DNA of 44,669 bases, taken from positions 1 through 44,669 of the forward strand of contig JAFLEA010000018.1 in assembly GCA_017302035.1 (NCBI GenBank), written 5' to 3'. Of the stretch, positions 25,695 through 34,832 are shown in pieces. The notes under the pieces were generated by a model, which saw nothing but the letters and a program-made list of their open reading frames with translations, searched no databases and was not told the origin of the DNA. The DNA is from Lysobacterales bacterium. GTDB lineage: Bacteria; Pseudomonadota; Gammaproteobacteria; Xanthomonadales; Xanthomonadaceae. The number at the start of each line of letters is the position of its first letter. The first letter of the stretch is position 1. Position numbers and translations under genes: made by a program.

Positions 25695-27863
25695 TTGTCG
25701 CGCCCTGCCATCGACGGTCTGCATGCCCTGTTGCGGGGCCCGGCCGCGGGCCTGTTGCCGGCCGCCTTGCGCCAGGACCTGTTGCGGGCCTGGGATGCGG
25801 ATGGCGCCGACCATTCCCGGCGCGCGCCCTGGCCGATGCTCGCCGACACCCTGCAGGCCTTGTCCGTGCTGGACGCCGACGACTCCGCGCTGCTCGCGGC
25901 GCTGCTGTTCGACCTGCCCGGGCTGCGCGCGGCGGTGGCCGGCCAAGTCGCCGCCAGCCACCCGGCCGTGCCGGGCCTGCTCGACGGCCAGGACGCGGCC
26001 GATCCGGTCTGGGCCCTGCACGCCGGTCGCGAGGCCGGGCGCAACGGCGAAGGCCTGCGCCGGCTGCTGCTGGCCATCGTCCAGGACCTGCGGGTGGTGC
26101 CGATCCTGCTGGCGCGGCAACTGGCGAAGATGCGCGCCGCCGACCGCCTGGCCGAGCCCGAGCGCCGCGCCCTGGCCCAGCTCACCCGCGACATCCACGC
26201 GCCGCTGGCCAATCGCCTGGGCATCTGGCAGCTGAAATGGGAGCTGGAGGATCTGGCGTTCCGCTATCTGGAACCGGATACCTACCGGCACCTGGCGCGC
26301 GAGCTGGACGAGAGCCGCGCCGCGCGTGAACGCTACATCGAGACGGTGAAGCGGCAACTGGGCAAGGCCCTGGCTGGGCAGGGCCTTGCAGCCGAGATCA
26401 GCGGCCGGCCCAAGCACATCTACAGCATCTGGCGGAAGATGCAGAAGAAGCAGTTGCCGCTGGACCGGCTCTACGACCTGCGCGCGGTGCGGGTGATGGT
26501 CGGCGACGTCGCCGCCTGCTACGCCGCCCTGGGCGTGGTCCACGCGCTGTGGGCGCCGGTCCCGGGCGAGTTCGACGACTACATCGCCCGGCCCAAGCCG
26601 AACGGCTACAGCTCGCTGCATACGGCGGTGGTGGGGCCGGAAGGCCGCACCCTGGAGGTGCAGATCCGCACCCGCGAGATGCATGAACAGGCCGAGCTGG
26701 GCGTGGCCGCGCACTGGCGCTACAAGGAGACCGGCGGCAGCGCCGCGGGCAAGGGCGCCGGACGTGCGTTCGAACGCAAGATCGCCTGGATGCGGCAGTT
26801 GCTCGAACAGGCCGGCGAAGGCCGCGACGAAGGCCTGGCCGGCGCGCTGGACGCCGAACTGGTCGAGGAGCGGGTCTACGCGCTGACCCCGAAGGGCGAG
26901 GTCGTCGACCTGCCGCAGGGCGCCACCCCGCTGGATTTCGCCTACCACGTGCACACCATGGTCGGGCACCGCTACAAGGGCGCCAAGGTCAACGGCCGGA
27001 TCGTGCCGCTCGGCCACCGCCTGCGCAGCGGCGACCGGGTCGAGATCATGACCGGCAAGGAACCGGACCCGAAGCGCGACTGGCTGCTGCCTGCCAACGG
27101 CTACCTCGCCAGCGGCCGCTCGCGCGACAAGGTGCGGGCCTGGTTCCACCGGCTGGACCGCACGCGGAATGTCTCGGCCGGCCGCGAGATGCTGGAACGG
27201 GAACTCAAGCGGGTGGGCATGCACCAGGCCGACCTGGCGCCGGTGGCGCGCAGGTTCCATGCCGAGACGGTGGACGACCTGTACATCCAGGTGGCGCTCG
27301 GCGACGTCGGCCCCAACCAGGTCGGCCGCGCGCTGCACGAACTGGAGCGCGCGGCCGAACAGGCCGCCGCGGCGCACCCCGCGCCGCGCCCGGCGCCGCG
27401 CCACGCGCGCAGAAAGGACGCCGCCGGTTTCACCGTGCAGGGCGTGGGCAACCTGCTGGTGCAACTGGCGCGCTGCTGCCAGCCGGTGCCGGGCGAGCCC
27501 ATCGCCGGCTACCTGACCCGGATGCGCGGGGTCACCGTGCACCGCGCCGGTTGCGCGTCGTTCGCGCGCCTGGCCGCGGCCCAGCCGCAGCGGGTGCTGC
27601 CGGTGGAGTGGGGCGCGTCCGGCGGCGGTTACGAGGTCGACGTGGCGGTCAGCGCGGTGGACCGCAAGTGGCTGCTCAAGGACCTGACCACCCTGGTCGC
27701 GCAGGAGGACGCCCACGTGGCCGACATCCGCAGCGACGTGCACGGCGACGGGCGGGTCCAGTTGCGCATGCGCCTGCGGGTCTCCGACTACGGCCAGCTC
27801 GCGACCCTGCTCGGCAAGCTCGACGCGCTGCCCGGGGTCGAGCGCGCGCAGCGCCTGGGATGA
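25695..27863 (+). CDS. relA: RelA, monofunctional (p)ppGpp synthetase
   Basis: This 722-residue long RSH protein makes (p)ppGpp from ATP and GTP/GDP on ribosomes with uncharged tRNA. Its HD hydrolase region is degenerate: LLFDLPGL stands where a functional LLHD-x-x-ED would be. The synthetase domain is intact, with GRPKHIYSIWRKMQKK and the EFDDYIA motif (292-298), the EXDD type of synthetase-only RelA, followed by RPKPNGYSSLHTAV. Then come a TGS domain (VYALTPKGEVVDLPQGATPLD as overlapping blocks), a zinc-finger/CC segment ARCCQPVPGE and a C-terminal ACT domain. TTG 25695 (MSRPAIDGLHALL) is the best start seen. It is followed directly by spoT, an unusual pairing. Confidence 0.94.
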   Translation: MSRPAIDGLHALLRGPAAGLLPAALRQDLLRAWDADGADHSRRAPWPMLADTLQALSVLDADDSALLAALLFDLPGLRAAVAGQVAASHPAVPGLLDGQDAADPVWALHAGREAGRNGEGLRRLLLAIVQDLRVVPILLARQLAKMRAADRLAEPERRALAQLTRDIHAPLANRLGIWQLKWELEDLAFRYLEPDTYRHLARELDESRAARERYIETVKRQLGKALAGQGLAAEISGRPKHIYSIWRKMQKKQLPLDRLYDLRAVRVMVGDVAACYAALGVVHALWAPVPGEFDDYIARPKPNGYSSLHTAVVGPEGRTLEVQIRTREMHEQAELGVAAHWRYKETGGSAAGKGAGRAFERKIAWMRQLLEQAGEGRDEGLAGALDAELVEERVYALTPKGEVVDLPQGATPLDFAYHVHTMVGHRYKGAKVNGRIVPLGHRLRSGDRVEIMTGKEPDPKRDWLLPANGYLASGRSRDKVRAWFHRLDRTRNVSAGREMLERELKRVGMHQADLAPVARRFHAETVDDLYIQVALGDVGPNQVGRALHELERAAEQAAAAHPAPRPAPRHARRKDAAGFTVQGVGNLLVQLARCCQPVPGEPIAGYLTRMRGVTVHRAGCASFARLAAAQPQRVLPVEWGASGGGYEVDVAVSAVDRKWLLKDLTTLVAQEDAHVADIRSDVHGDGRVQLRMRLRVSDYGQLATLLGKLDALPGVERAQRLG

Positions 27864-27918
27864 TCGCGATGCCGGCGTTCCCGTTTACCGCCGCCGGCCG
27901 GTGGCATAGTCTTCAGGC

Positions 27919-30090
27919 ATGAACCCAGGCCCTTCCGCCCAGGCAGTCGCGCCCGCCCCGCCGGCCACCGGCGAGGCGATCCCCGGCTACGTCCTCGAGC
28001 TGGAACGGATCGCCACCTACCTGCCGCCGGAACAACTGCCGCTGCTGCGCGAGGCCTGGCGCGTCGGTGCCGCCGCCCATGCCGGGCAGACCCGCAAGTC
28101 GGGCGAGCCCTACATCACCCATCCAGTCGCGGTGGCCGGAGTGCTGGCCGAACTGGGCCTGGACCTGGAGACCCTGATCGCGGCGATCCTGCACGACACC
28201 ATCGAGGATACGCCGCTGCGCCGCGAGGACATCGCCGCGCAGTTCGGCGAGGCGGTGGCCGAGCTGGTCGATGGCGTCACCAAGCTGGACAAGCTCAAGT
28301 TCCGCGACCGCCAGGAAGCGGCGGCCGAGAGCTTCCGCAAGATGCTGCTGGCCATGTCGCGCGACCTGCGCGTGATCATGATCAAGCTGGCCGACCGCCT
28401 GCACAACATGCGCACGCTCGGCGCGCAGAGCGTCGAGGCGCGTACCCGCATCGCCCGCGAGACCCTGGAGATCTACGCCCCGATCGCCCAGCGCCTGGGC
28501 ATGAACCTGGTCAAGTCCGAGCTGCAGAACCTGGGCTTCCGCGCCCTGTACCCGTGGCGCCACGCGATCATCGAGAAGCACATCCGCAGCCAGCCGGTGG
28601 TGCGGCGCGAGGCGATGGCCCAGGTCGAGGTGCAGTTGTCGCAGGGCCTGGCCCGCGATGGGTTGGAGCACCGGCTGTTCAGCCGGATCAAGACGCCCTG
28701 GAGCATCTACAACAAGATGCAATCGGAGGGGAAGACGTTCGACCAGGTGATGGACGTGTTCGGCTTCCGTCTGGTGGTGCGCAGCGTGCCGGACTGCTAC
28801 CGCGCGCTGGGCTCGGTGCACGCACAGTTCAAGCCGCTGGACGGGCGCTTCCGCGACTTCATCGCCATCCCCAAGGCCAACGGCTACCAGTCGCTGCACA
28901 CGGTACTGTTCGGTCCCTACGGCTCGCCGATCGAGGTCCAGATCCGCACCGAGGAAATGGACCTGGTCGCCGAGCGCGGGGTCGCCGCGCACTGGACCTA
29001 CAAGCATGGCGGGCAGAGCCCCAACAGCGCGCAGAGCCGGGCCCATGCCTGGATCGTGGACCTGATCGAATCGCAGCGCGCGGCCGGTTCCTCGCTGGAG
29101 TTCCTGGACAACGTCAAGGTCGACCTGTTCCCGGACGAGGTCTACCTGTTCACGCCCAAGGGCATGATCCTGTCGCTGCCGAAGAACTCCACCGCGCTGG
29201 ATTTCGCCTATGCGGTGCATACCGACGTGGGCAACCGGGCGGTGGCCGCGCGGGTGGACCGCATGCTGGTGCCGCTGAAGACCCGGCTGTCCAGCGGGCA
29301 GACGGTGGAGATCATCACTGCCCGGTCGGCCGCGCCCAAGCCGCAGTGGCTGGAGTTCGTGGTCACCAGCAAGGCGCGCACTGCCATCCGCCACCAGCTC
29401 AAGCAGCTCGAACACGAGGACGCGGTGCAACTCGGCCATCGCATGCTCGACCGCGCGCTGGAGGAGATGGGCAGTTCGCTGGAGAAGTTGCCGGCGCAGC
29501 GGCTGGAATCGTTCCTGGCCGAGCATCGTTTCCCGCGGCTGGAGTCGCTGCTGGCCGAGGTGGCGCTGGGCAACTGGATGCCCAGCCAGGCTGCGCAGGC
29601 GCTGATGGCGCATGCCGAGCTGCGCGGCGGCGCGCACTCGAAGCATTCGCAGGAGAAGATCCTGATCAACGGCACCGAGGGCGGGGTGGTGAGCTTCGCC
29701 AACTGCTGCCAACCGATTCCCGGCGACGAGATCATGGGCTACCACACCGCCGGCAAGGGCGTGGTCGTGCACCGGCTGGACTGCCCGAACCTGGCCGAGT
29801 TCCGCAAGTCGCCCGAGCGCTGGGTGCCGATCGACTGGGATCCGAACGTGTCGGGCGACTACGACACTTCGCTGATCGTGGACGTGGAGAACCACACCGG
29901 GGTGCTGGCGCAGGTGGCCGCGGCGGTGGCGCAGAGCCAGTCCAACATCGACCGGGTGGACTACCTGGACCGCGACGTGAACGCGGCGCAGCTGCGCTTC
30001 GCCATCCAGGTGCGCGATCGCACCCATCTGGCCGAGGTCATCCGCAGGATGCGCCGGCTCAATGTCGTGCAGGGTGTGCGCAGGCAGTAG
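27919..30090 (+). CDS. spoT: SpoT, bifunctional (p)ppGpp synthetase/hydrolase
   Basis: This 723-residue RSH protein has an intact HD hydrolase domain: HPVAVAGVLAEL, ILHDTIEDT with His92/Asp93, DGVTKLDKLKF and IKLADRLHNMRTL. Its synthetase domain carries RFRDFIAIPKANGYQSLHTV, the RXKD-type motif (here R-F-R-D) of bifunctional enzymes. TGS (VYLFTPKGMILSLPKNSTALD), CC (FANCCQPIPGDEI) and ACT domains follow. It balances alarmone pools, and in gammaproteobacteria it responds to carbon and fatty-acid stress. ATG 27919 lies 55 bases after relA. In relatives spoT usually follows gmk-rpoZ; here it follows relA, while the downstream ridA-recG order is kept. Confidence 0.96.
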   Translation: MNPGPSAQAVAPAPPATGEAIPGYVLELERIATYLPPEQLPLLREAWRVGAAAHAGQTRKSGEPYITHPVAVAGVLAELGLDLETLIAAILHDTIEDTPLRREDIAAQFGEAVAELVDGVTKLDKLKFRDRQEAAAESFRKMLLAMSRDLRVIMIKLADRLHNMRTLGAQSVEARTRIARETLEIYAPIAQRLGMNLVKSELQNLGFRALYPWRHAIIEKHIRSQPVVRREAMAQVEVQLSQGLARDGLEHRLFSRIKTPWSIYNKMQSEGKTFDQVMDVFGFRLVVRSVPDCYRALGSVHAQFKPLDGRFRDFIAIPKANGYQSLHTVLFGPYGSPIEVQIRTEEMDLVAERGVAAHWTYKHGGQSPNSAQSRAHAWIVDLIESQRAAGSSLEFLDNVKVDLFPDEVYLFTPKGMILSLPKNSTALDFAYAVHTDVGNRAVAARVDRMLVPLKTRLSSGQTVEIITARSAAPKPQWLEFVVTSKARTAIRHQLKQLEHEDAVQLGHRMLDRALEEMGSSLEKLPAQRLESFLAEHRFPRLESLLAEVALGNWMPSQAAQALMAHAELRGGAHSKHSQEKILINGTEGGVVSFANCCQPIPGDEIMGYHTAGKGVVVHRLDCPNLAEFRKSPERWVPIDWDPNVSGDYDTSLIVDVENHTGVLAQVAAAVAQSQSNIDRVDYLDRDVNAAQLRFAIQVRDRTHLAEVIRRMRRLNVVQGVRRQ

Positions 30091-30194
30091 GAGCAGGAGA
30101 GGGCCGGGTTCCAGGTTCGACGTCCTTCGCACGCGCCACCCTCGTCGCTTGTATGGGAAAGGTGCTTGTGGGGACGGTTGGCTGCACGCGCCCC

Positions 30195-30282
30195 GGTGCG
30201 ATGCCGGCCGCCGCTCCCGTCCCCCGGCCCTGGCCTGCGGCCAGGCCCGCCTCCTTGACTTCCCGGCGGCCGGCATCGCGCC
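30195..30282 (+). repeat. Large inverted repeat with inner hairpin
   Basis: Arms at 30195-30213 and 30264-30282 pair over 19 bp with one mismatch (GGTGCGATGCCGGCCGCCG). The 50-base interior has its own 7-bp stem, CCTGGCC-TGC-GGCCAGG (30229-30245). The layout of a long outer stem plus short inner stem is like the element just downstream, but the sequence differs. It lies in the 545-base gap between spoT and ridA, which holds no gene I can support. Confidence 0.6.
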
Positions 30283-30336
30283 AGGCCGTCCAGGCTGGAC
30301 TGGCCGTTCCATCGGGAGAGGGGGTCGGTCCTGCAG

Positions 30337-30470
30337 CTCGCGGAGGACGTCGCTGCACGGGGCTCGCGTTCGAGCAGTACATGGATGTACTGCGCCCGCG
30401 TGTTGGAGCACGAGGCGGAATCACGCGGCGAACGCGCGCCCCGTGCAGCGGCGGCCCCAGGCCGAAAGGG
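30337..30470 (+). repeat. Nested inverted-repeat element, copy B
   Basis: This is the second full copy of the element at 19972-20106, in the same orientation, downstream of spoT. Its outer arms are 30348-30372 and 30429-30453 (25 bp, one mismatch and one G-T). The inner stem is 30375-30381 with 30386-30392, loop TGGA. Differences from copy A fall as matched pairs in both stems. The internal segment CGCCCGCGTGTTGGAGCA is identical in the two copies. Confidence 0.8.
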
Positions 30471-30635
30471 CGCTGTTGATGGATCTTCACCCAGGCAGCG
30501 GCATCTCCCGGCCGAAGTCAGTGGCTGAGGGAAAGACGGACATGCCGTGGGCCTTCTTGCCGGAAGCGTTCCAAGATCGCGAAAGTCATCGGTGGAGTTA
30601 GAATCCCGGTTCTCGAAAACAGCACAGGAAGCCCC

Positions 30636-31016
30636 ATGCGCCAGATCGTCCAGACCGACAAGGCCCCGGCCGCCATCGGCCCGTATTCGCAGGCCGTGCG
30701 CAGCGGCAACACGGTGTACTTCTCCGGTGCGATCCCGCTGGTGCCGGCCACCGGCGAAGTGGTGCAGGGCGACATCGCCGCGCAGGCGCGGCAGGTGTTC
30801 GACAACCTCAAGGCGGTGGCCGAAGCCGCCGGCGGTTCGCTGGACCGGATCGTGCGCCTGGGCCTGTACCTGACCGACCTGTCGCAGTTCGCCGCGGTCA
30901 ACGCGGTGATGCAGGAATACTTCGCCGCGCCGTTCCCGGCGCGCTCCACCATCGGCGTGTCGGCACTGCCGCGGGGCGTGGCGTTCGAGGCCGACGCGGT
31001 GATGGTGCTCGACTGA
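30636..31016 (+). CDS. ridA: RidA, enamine/imine deaminase
   Basis: This 126-residue protein of the RidA/YjgF/UK114 family hydrolyses reactive 2-aminoacrylate-type enamines formed by PLP enzymes. Family marks are APAAIGPYSQAVRSGNTVYF near the N-terminus, SGAIPLVPATGE, and the late PFPARSTIGVSALPRGVAFE segment, whose arginine binds the substrate carboxylate. Length is typical. TAGAAT at 30599-30604 may be the -10 of its own promoter after the long repeat-bearing gap. recG follows 51 bases downstream, matching the conserved spoT-ridA-recG order. Confidence 0.95.
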   Translation: MRQIVQTDKAPAAIGPYSQAVRSGNTVYFSGAIPLVPATGEVVQGDIAAQARQVFDNLKAVAEAAGGSLDRIVRLGLYLTDLSQFAAVNAVMQEYFAAPFPARSTIGVSALPRGVAFEADAVMVLD

Positions 31017-31067
31017 GGACGCTCCACTGAGCAGCAGGCACCGCAAGCCCGCGACCGGGGCAGGGTC

Positions 31068-33206
31068 ATGAACACGGTGCGGCCGGCGGCGCCGGCCCTG
31101 GCGGGCGGTGCCGCGCCATTGTCTTCGCTGCGCGGCGTCGGTGCCGGCATCGCCGAGAAATTCGCCGCGCGCGGGTTGTCCGCAATCCAGGACCTGTGGC
31201 TGCACCTGCCGCTGCGCTACGAGGACCGCACCCGGCTGACGCCGATCCGCGGCCTGCAGCCGGGCGTGCCGGCCCAGGTGGAAGGCACGGTCGAGGCGGT
31301 CGAGCGCGGCTTCCGTTACCGGCCGGTGTTGCGGGTGGCGGTCGGCGACGATTCGCGCGCCACCGTGGTCCTGCGCTTCTTCCATTTCCGCGCCGCGCAG
31401 GCGGCGCAGTTCCGGCCCGGCGCGCGCCTGCGCTGCTACGGCACGCCGCGCCCGGGACAGCACGGGCTGGAGATCGTGCATCCCAGTTATCGCCTGCTCG
31501 CCGAGGACGAGGAGGCGGCGCTGGGCGACTCGCTCGATCCGGTGTATCCGGCGGTGGAGGGCGTCGGCCCGGCCACGCTGCGCCGGCTGATCGGGCAGGC
31601 GCTGGACCGGCTGCCCGACGCGGCGGCGCTGGAACTGTTGCCGTCCTCCACGCCGGGCCTGAAGGACCTGCCGGGCCTGCGCGAATCGCTGCTCACCCTG
31701 CATCGCCCGGCACCCGGCGAAGACCTCGCCGCGCTGGCGGCCGGCACCCATCCGGCGCAGCGGCGGCTGGCGCTGGAGGAATTGCTCGCCCATCACCTGA
31801 GCCTGCGTCGGCAGCGCCTGGCCCAGCAGCGGCTGGTCGCGCGTGCGCTGGACGGTCCCGGCGTGCTGGCGCGGCGGTTGCAGGAAGCACTACCCTTTGC
31901 CCTGACCGGCGCACAGTGGCGCGTGTTCGAGCAGGTCCGCGGCGACCTGGCGCAAGCCACGCCCATGCAGCGCCTGGTGCAGGGCGATGTCGGTTCCGGC
32001 AAGACCGTGGTCGCCGCGCTGGCGGCGACGCTGGCGGTGGAGCGCGGCTGCCAGGTCGCGCTGGCCGCACCCACCGAACTGCTGGCCGAGCAGCACCTGG
32101 CCAACCTGCGCGCGTGGCTGGAACCACTGGGTATCCGCGTGGCCTGGCTGGCCGGCAAGGTCACCGGCAAGGCCCGCGCGGCGGCGCTGGCGGACGTCGC
32201 TTCGGGCGAGGCGCAGGTGGTGGTCGGCACCCATGCGCTGATGCAGGAAGGGGTGGCCTTCCACGACCTGGCTCTGGTCGTGGTCGACGAGCAACACCGT
32301 TTCGGCGTCCAGCAGCGCCTGGCACTGCGCGACAAGGGCCCCGCCCACGGCCACGTGCCGCACCAGCTGGTGATGACCGCCACGCCGATCCCGCGCACCC
32401 TGGCGATGACCGCCTACGCCGACCTCGACGTGTCGGCGATCGACGAACTGCCGCCGGGGCGCACGCCGGTGACCACGGTGGTGCTCAGCGGCGAACGCCG
32501 GCCGGACCTGGTCGAGCGCATCCGCACAGCCTGCGCCGAGGGGCGGCAAGCGTACTGGGTGTGCACGCTGATCGAGGAGCAGGACGAAGCAGGGGACAAG
32601 CCGGGACAGGGGATGAAGCTGCAGGCGCAGGCGGCCGAGCGTACCTTCGAGCAGTTGTCGCAGCAGTTGGACGGACTGCGGGTGGGCCTGGTCCATGGCC
32701 GGATGAAGGCGTCGCAGAAGCAGGCCACGATGCGCGCATTCAAGGACGGCGAGCTCGACCTGCTGGTGGCGACCACGGTCATCGAGGTCGGCGTGGACGT
32801 GCCACGCGCTTCGCTGATGATCGTGGAGAACGCCGAACGCCTGGGCCTGGCCCAGTTGCACCAGTTGCGCGGCCGGGTGGGGCGCGGGACGGAGGCATCC
32901 AACTGCGTGCTGCTGTACCAGCCGCCGCTGTCGCAGATGGCGCGCCAGCGATTGGACGTGCTGCGCAACACCGCCGACGGTTTCGTCATCGCCGAGAAGG
33001 ACCTGGAACTGCGCGGTCCGGGCGAACTGCTGGGCACGCGCCAGACCGGCCTGGCCGGCTTCCGCATCGCCGACCTCGCGCGCGACGCCGGCCTGCTGCC
33101 GCAGGTGCATGCGCTGGCCGACCACCTGCTCGCCCATGCTCCCGAAACCGCCGACCGTCTCGTCGCCCGCTGGGTGGGCGGCGCCGTCCGCTATGCCGCC
33201 GCTTGA
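31068..33206 (+). CDS. recG: RecG, branched-DNA helicase
   Basis: This 712-residue ATPase reverses stalled forks and unwinds D-loops and Holliday junctions. It has an N-terminal OB-fold wedge domain (about 1-160, with LWLHLPLRYEDRTRLTPI). The helicase core has Walker A GDVGSGKT (306-313), DEQH (407-410) in VVVDEQHRFGVQQRL, and motif III TATPIPRTLAMTAYADLD. It continues with TTVIEVGVDVPRAS and QLHQLRGRVGRG (motif VI). The TRG region near FVIAEKDLELRGPGELLGTRQ couples ATP use to dsDNA translocation. Start ATG 31068 follows GGGGCAGGG. Length is slightly above the 693 residues of E. coli RecG. Confidence 0.96.
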   Translation: MNTVRPAAPALAGGAAPLSSLRGVGAGIAEKFAARGLSAIQDLWLHLPLRYEDRTRLTPIRGLQPGVPAQVEGTVEAVERGFRYRPVLRVAVGDDSRATVVLRFFHFRAAQAAQFRPGARLRCYGTPRPGQHGLEIVHPSYRLLAEDEEAALGDSLDPVYPAVEGVGPATLRRLIGQALDRLPDAAALELLPSSTPGLKDLPGLRESLLTLHRPAPGEDLAALAAGTHPAQRRLALEELLAHHLSLRRQRLAQQRLVARALDGPGVLARRLQEALPFALTGAQWRVFEQVRGDLAQATPMQRLVQGDVGSGKTVVAALAATLAVERGCQVALAAPTELLAEQHLANLRAWLEPLGIRVAWLAGKVTGKARAAALADVASGEAQVVVGTHALMQEGVAFHDLALVVVDEQHRFGVQQRLALRDKGPAHGHVPHQLVMTATPIPRTLAMTAYADLDVSAIDELPPGRTPVTTVVLSGERRPDLVERIRTACAEGRQAYWVCTLIEEQDEAGDKPGQGMKLQAQAAERTFEQLSQQLDGLRVGLVHGRMKASQKQATMRAFKDGELDLLVATTVIEVGVDVPRASLMIVENAERLGLAQLHQLRGRVGRGTEASNCVLLYQPPLSQMARQRLDVLRNTADGFVIAEKDLELRGPGELLGTRQTGLAGFRIADLARDAGLLPQVHALADHLLAHAPETADRLVARWVGGAVRYAAA

Positions 33207-33309
33207 TCGGACTGGCGAGTGCCGGCGCCGGGTGCTGGGCCCGTGCGGAGTCGATGCTTTGCGCCATCGGTAGTGGCACACTGGCCGGCCGAGAAAGCAA
33301 GAGCGACGC

Positions 33310-34251
33310 ATGAGCGAGAAGATCCCGCTGCTGATCGACACCGATCCCGGCGTCGACGACGCGCTGGCCCTGTTGATGGCCTTCGATTCCGACGCCCACC
33401 AGGTCGTCGGCCTGACCATCGCCGCCGGCAACGTCGGCCTGGACCACACCGTGCGCAATGCGCTCAAGCTGCGCGAAGTGGTCGGCGGTGCCGATGTGCC
33501 CGTGTTCCCGGGCTGCGGCGGCCCGCTGGTCCACGTCCCGCGCGAGGATGCCGCCCACGTCCATGGCCGCGACGGCTTCGGCGACATCGGCTACCCGGAT
33601 CCGGCCGGCGCCGCCGCCGCCGAACACGCCGCGTTGGCGATCCTGCGCCTGTCCCACGAGCACGCCGGCCGCCTGTTGCTGGTCGCGCTGGGCCCGCTGA
33701 CCAACCTGGCCCTGGCCCTGCGCCTGGACCCGACCCTGCCGCAGCGCGTGGCCCGGCTGGTGGTGATGGGTGGGGCGGTCACCGCCCACGGCAACATCAC
33801 CCCGGTGGCCGAGTTCAACATCGGCTTCGACCCTGAAGCCGCGCACGTGGTCCTGTCCGGCTTCCCGCGCTACGACCTGGCCGACTGGGAGGCGACCCTG
33901 GCCCATGGCTTCCACCACCGCGAGGTCGAGCAATGGCTGGCGGCCGCCTCGCCGCGTGCGGCCTTCTACGAGGCGATTTCGCGCCAGACCCGGCTCTGGT
34001 CCGAGGATCGCCGCGGCGACCACTGGCACTCCGCCGACTCGCTGGCCATGGCCTGGGCACTGGAGCCGGACGGGGCGCTGGAGCAGGTCGAGCGGCCGCT
34101 GACGGTGGAAACGGGCATGGGCCTGGCCCGGGGCCTGACCGCAGTGGACTGGAACCGGCAGACCGGGGCCGCCGACAACGCCCGGATCCTGCTGCGCTAC
34201 GACCAGGCCCGCTTCGAGGCCCGGGTCCGGGCCGCGCTGGCCGCTGCCTGA
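33310..34251 (+). CDS. Ribonucleoside hydrolase (inosine-uridine preferring family)
   Basis: This 313-residue IunH-family enzyme hydrolyses the N-glycosidic bond of ribonucleosides, releasing base and ribose for salvage. The calcium-binding signature DTDPGVDDA (10-18) is intact. So are NALKLREVVGGADVPVFPG, ALGPLTNLALALRLDP, the MGGAVTAHGNITPVAEFNIG block and the late histidine/aspartate region HWHSADSLAMAWAL. Substrate preference (purine or pyrimidine) cannot be read from the sequence. It appears monocistronic, with 103 bases upstream after recG and an rpmE2 promoter downstream. ATG 33310 is well placed. Confidence 0.9.
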   Translation: MSEKIPLLIDTDPGVDDALALLMAFDSDAHQVVGLTIAAGNVGLDHTVRNALKLREVVGGADVPVFPGCGGPLVHVPREDAAHVHGRDGFGDIGYPDPAGAAAAEHAALAILRLSHEHAGRLLLVALGPLTNLALALRLDPTLPQRVARLVVMGGAVTAHGNITPVAEFNIGFDPEAAHVVLSGFPRYDLADWEATLAHGFHHREVEQWLAAASPRAAFYEAISRQTRLWSEDRRGDHWHSADSLAMAWALEPDGALEQVERPLTVETGMGLARGLTAVDWNRQTGAADNARILLRYDQARFEARVRAALAAA

Positions 34252-34270
34252 CGGCGGGACACCCCCCGTC

Positions 34271-34300
34271 TTGCGCCAGGGGGCGGAAGCCGGCTACAAT
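34271..34300 (+). promoter_or_regulatory. Candidate sigma-70 promoter of rpmE2
   Basis: TTGCGC (34271-34276) and TACAAT (34295-34300) are separated by 18 bp and lie 39 bases before the rpmE2 start. The -10 is a good match and the -35 is moderate. Confidence 0.5.
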
Positions 34301-34338
34301 GCTCGGCTCTGTCCAGTCAATCACTTACGGTGTACGCC

Positions 34339-34587
34339 ATGAAGGCCGGCATCCATCCCGAATACCGCGAAGTCGTCTTCCACGACGTCACCTCGGATTT
34401 CAAGTTCCTGACCCGCTCGACCCTGGCCACCACCGCCAAGGACACCGTGAAGTGGGAAGACGGCAACGAGTATCCGCTGGTCAAGATCGAAATCTCCTCG
34501 GCCTCGCACCCGTTCTATACCGGCAAGCACAAGGTCATGGATACCAGCGGCCGCATCGACAAGTTCCAGCGCCGCTACGCCCGCTGA
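34339..34587 (+). CDS. rpmE2: Ribosomal protein bL31 type B (zinc-free)
   Basis: This 82-residue 50S subunit protein belongs to the bL31B paralogue family, with [20 protein letters not shown] and [21 protein letters not shown] (written as overlapping blocks [12 protein letters not shown] and [13 protein letters not shown]). It has no cysteine at all, so it lacks the zinc-binding CXXC motif of type A. Type B copies commonly replace type A when zinc is scarce under Zur control. I see no convincing Zur box, and in many Xanthomonadaceae this is the main L31. The ATG at 34339 is used rather than a GTG nine bases upstream. A terminator follows at 34631. Confidence 0.95.
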   Translation: MKAGIHPEYREVVFHDVTSDFKFLTRSTLATTAKDTVKWEDGNEYPLVKIEISSASHPFYTGKHKVMDTSGRIDKFQRRYAR

Positions 34588-34630
34588 TCCCGGGTTGACC
34601 GGTACGCCGCCCGCGGGCGGCGAGTCCAGG

Positions 34631-34656
34631 ACGGCCGCGCTCGCGCGGCCGTTTTG
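34631..34656 (+). terminator. Rho-independent terminator after rpmE2
   Basis: A 9-bp perfect stem (ACGGCCGCG, 34631-34639, with CGCGGCCGT, 34644-34652) with a CTCG loop is followed directly by TTT. It separates rpmE2 from gltA. Confidence 0.8.
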
Positions 34657-34832
34657 CCGTGCGCGCGCCATGCCCGCGCCGGCGGCATCCGACTTCCGTC
34701 CAAGTATGTCGCCGTACGGGGCTGTGCGATAATTCGCGCGATTCGCGACGACTGCCGCGGACACCCCTCACGCGATCGCACCAGGAGCGCCTGCGCGCGG
34801 TGCCTCGCCACCCCCACAGAGGAGCGCACACC

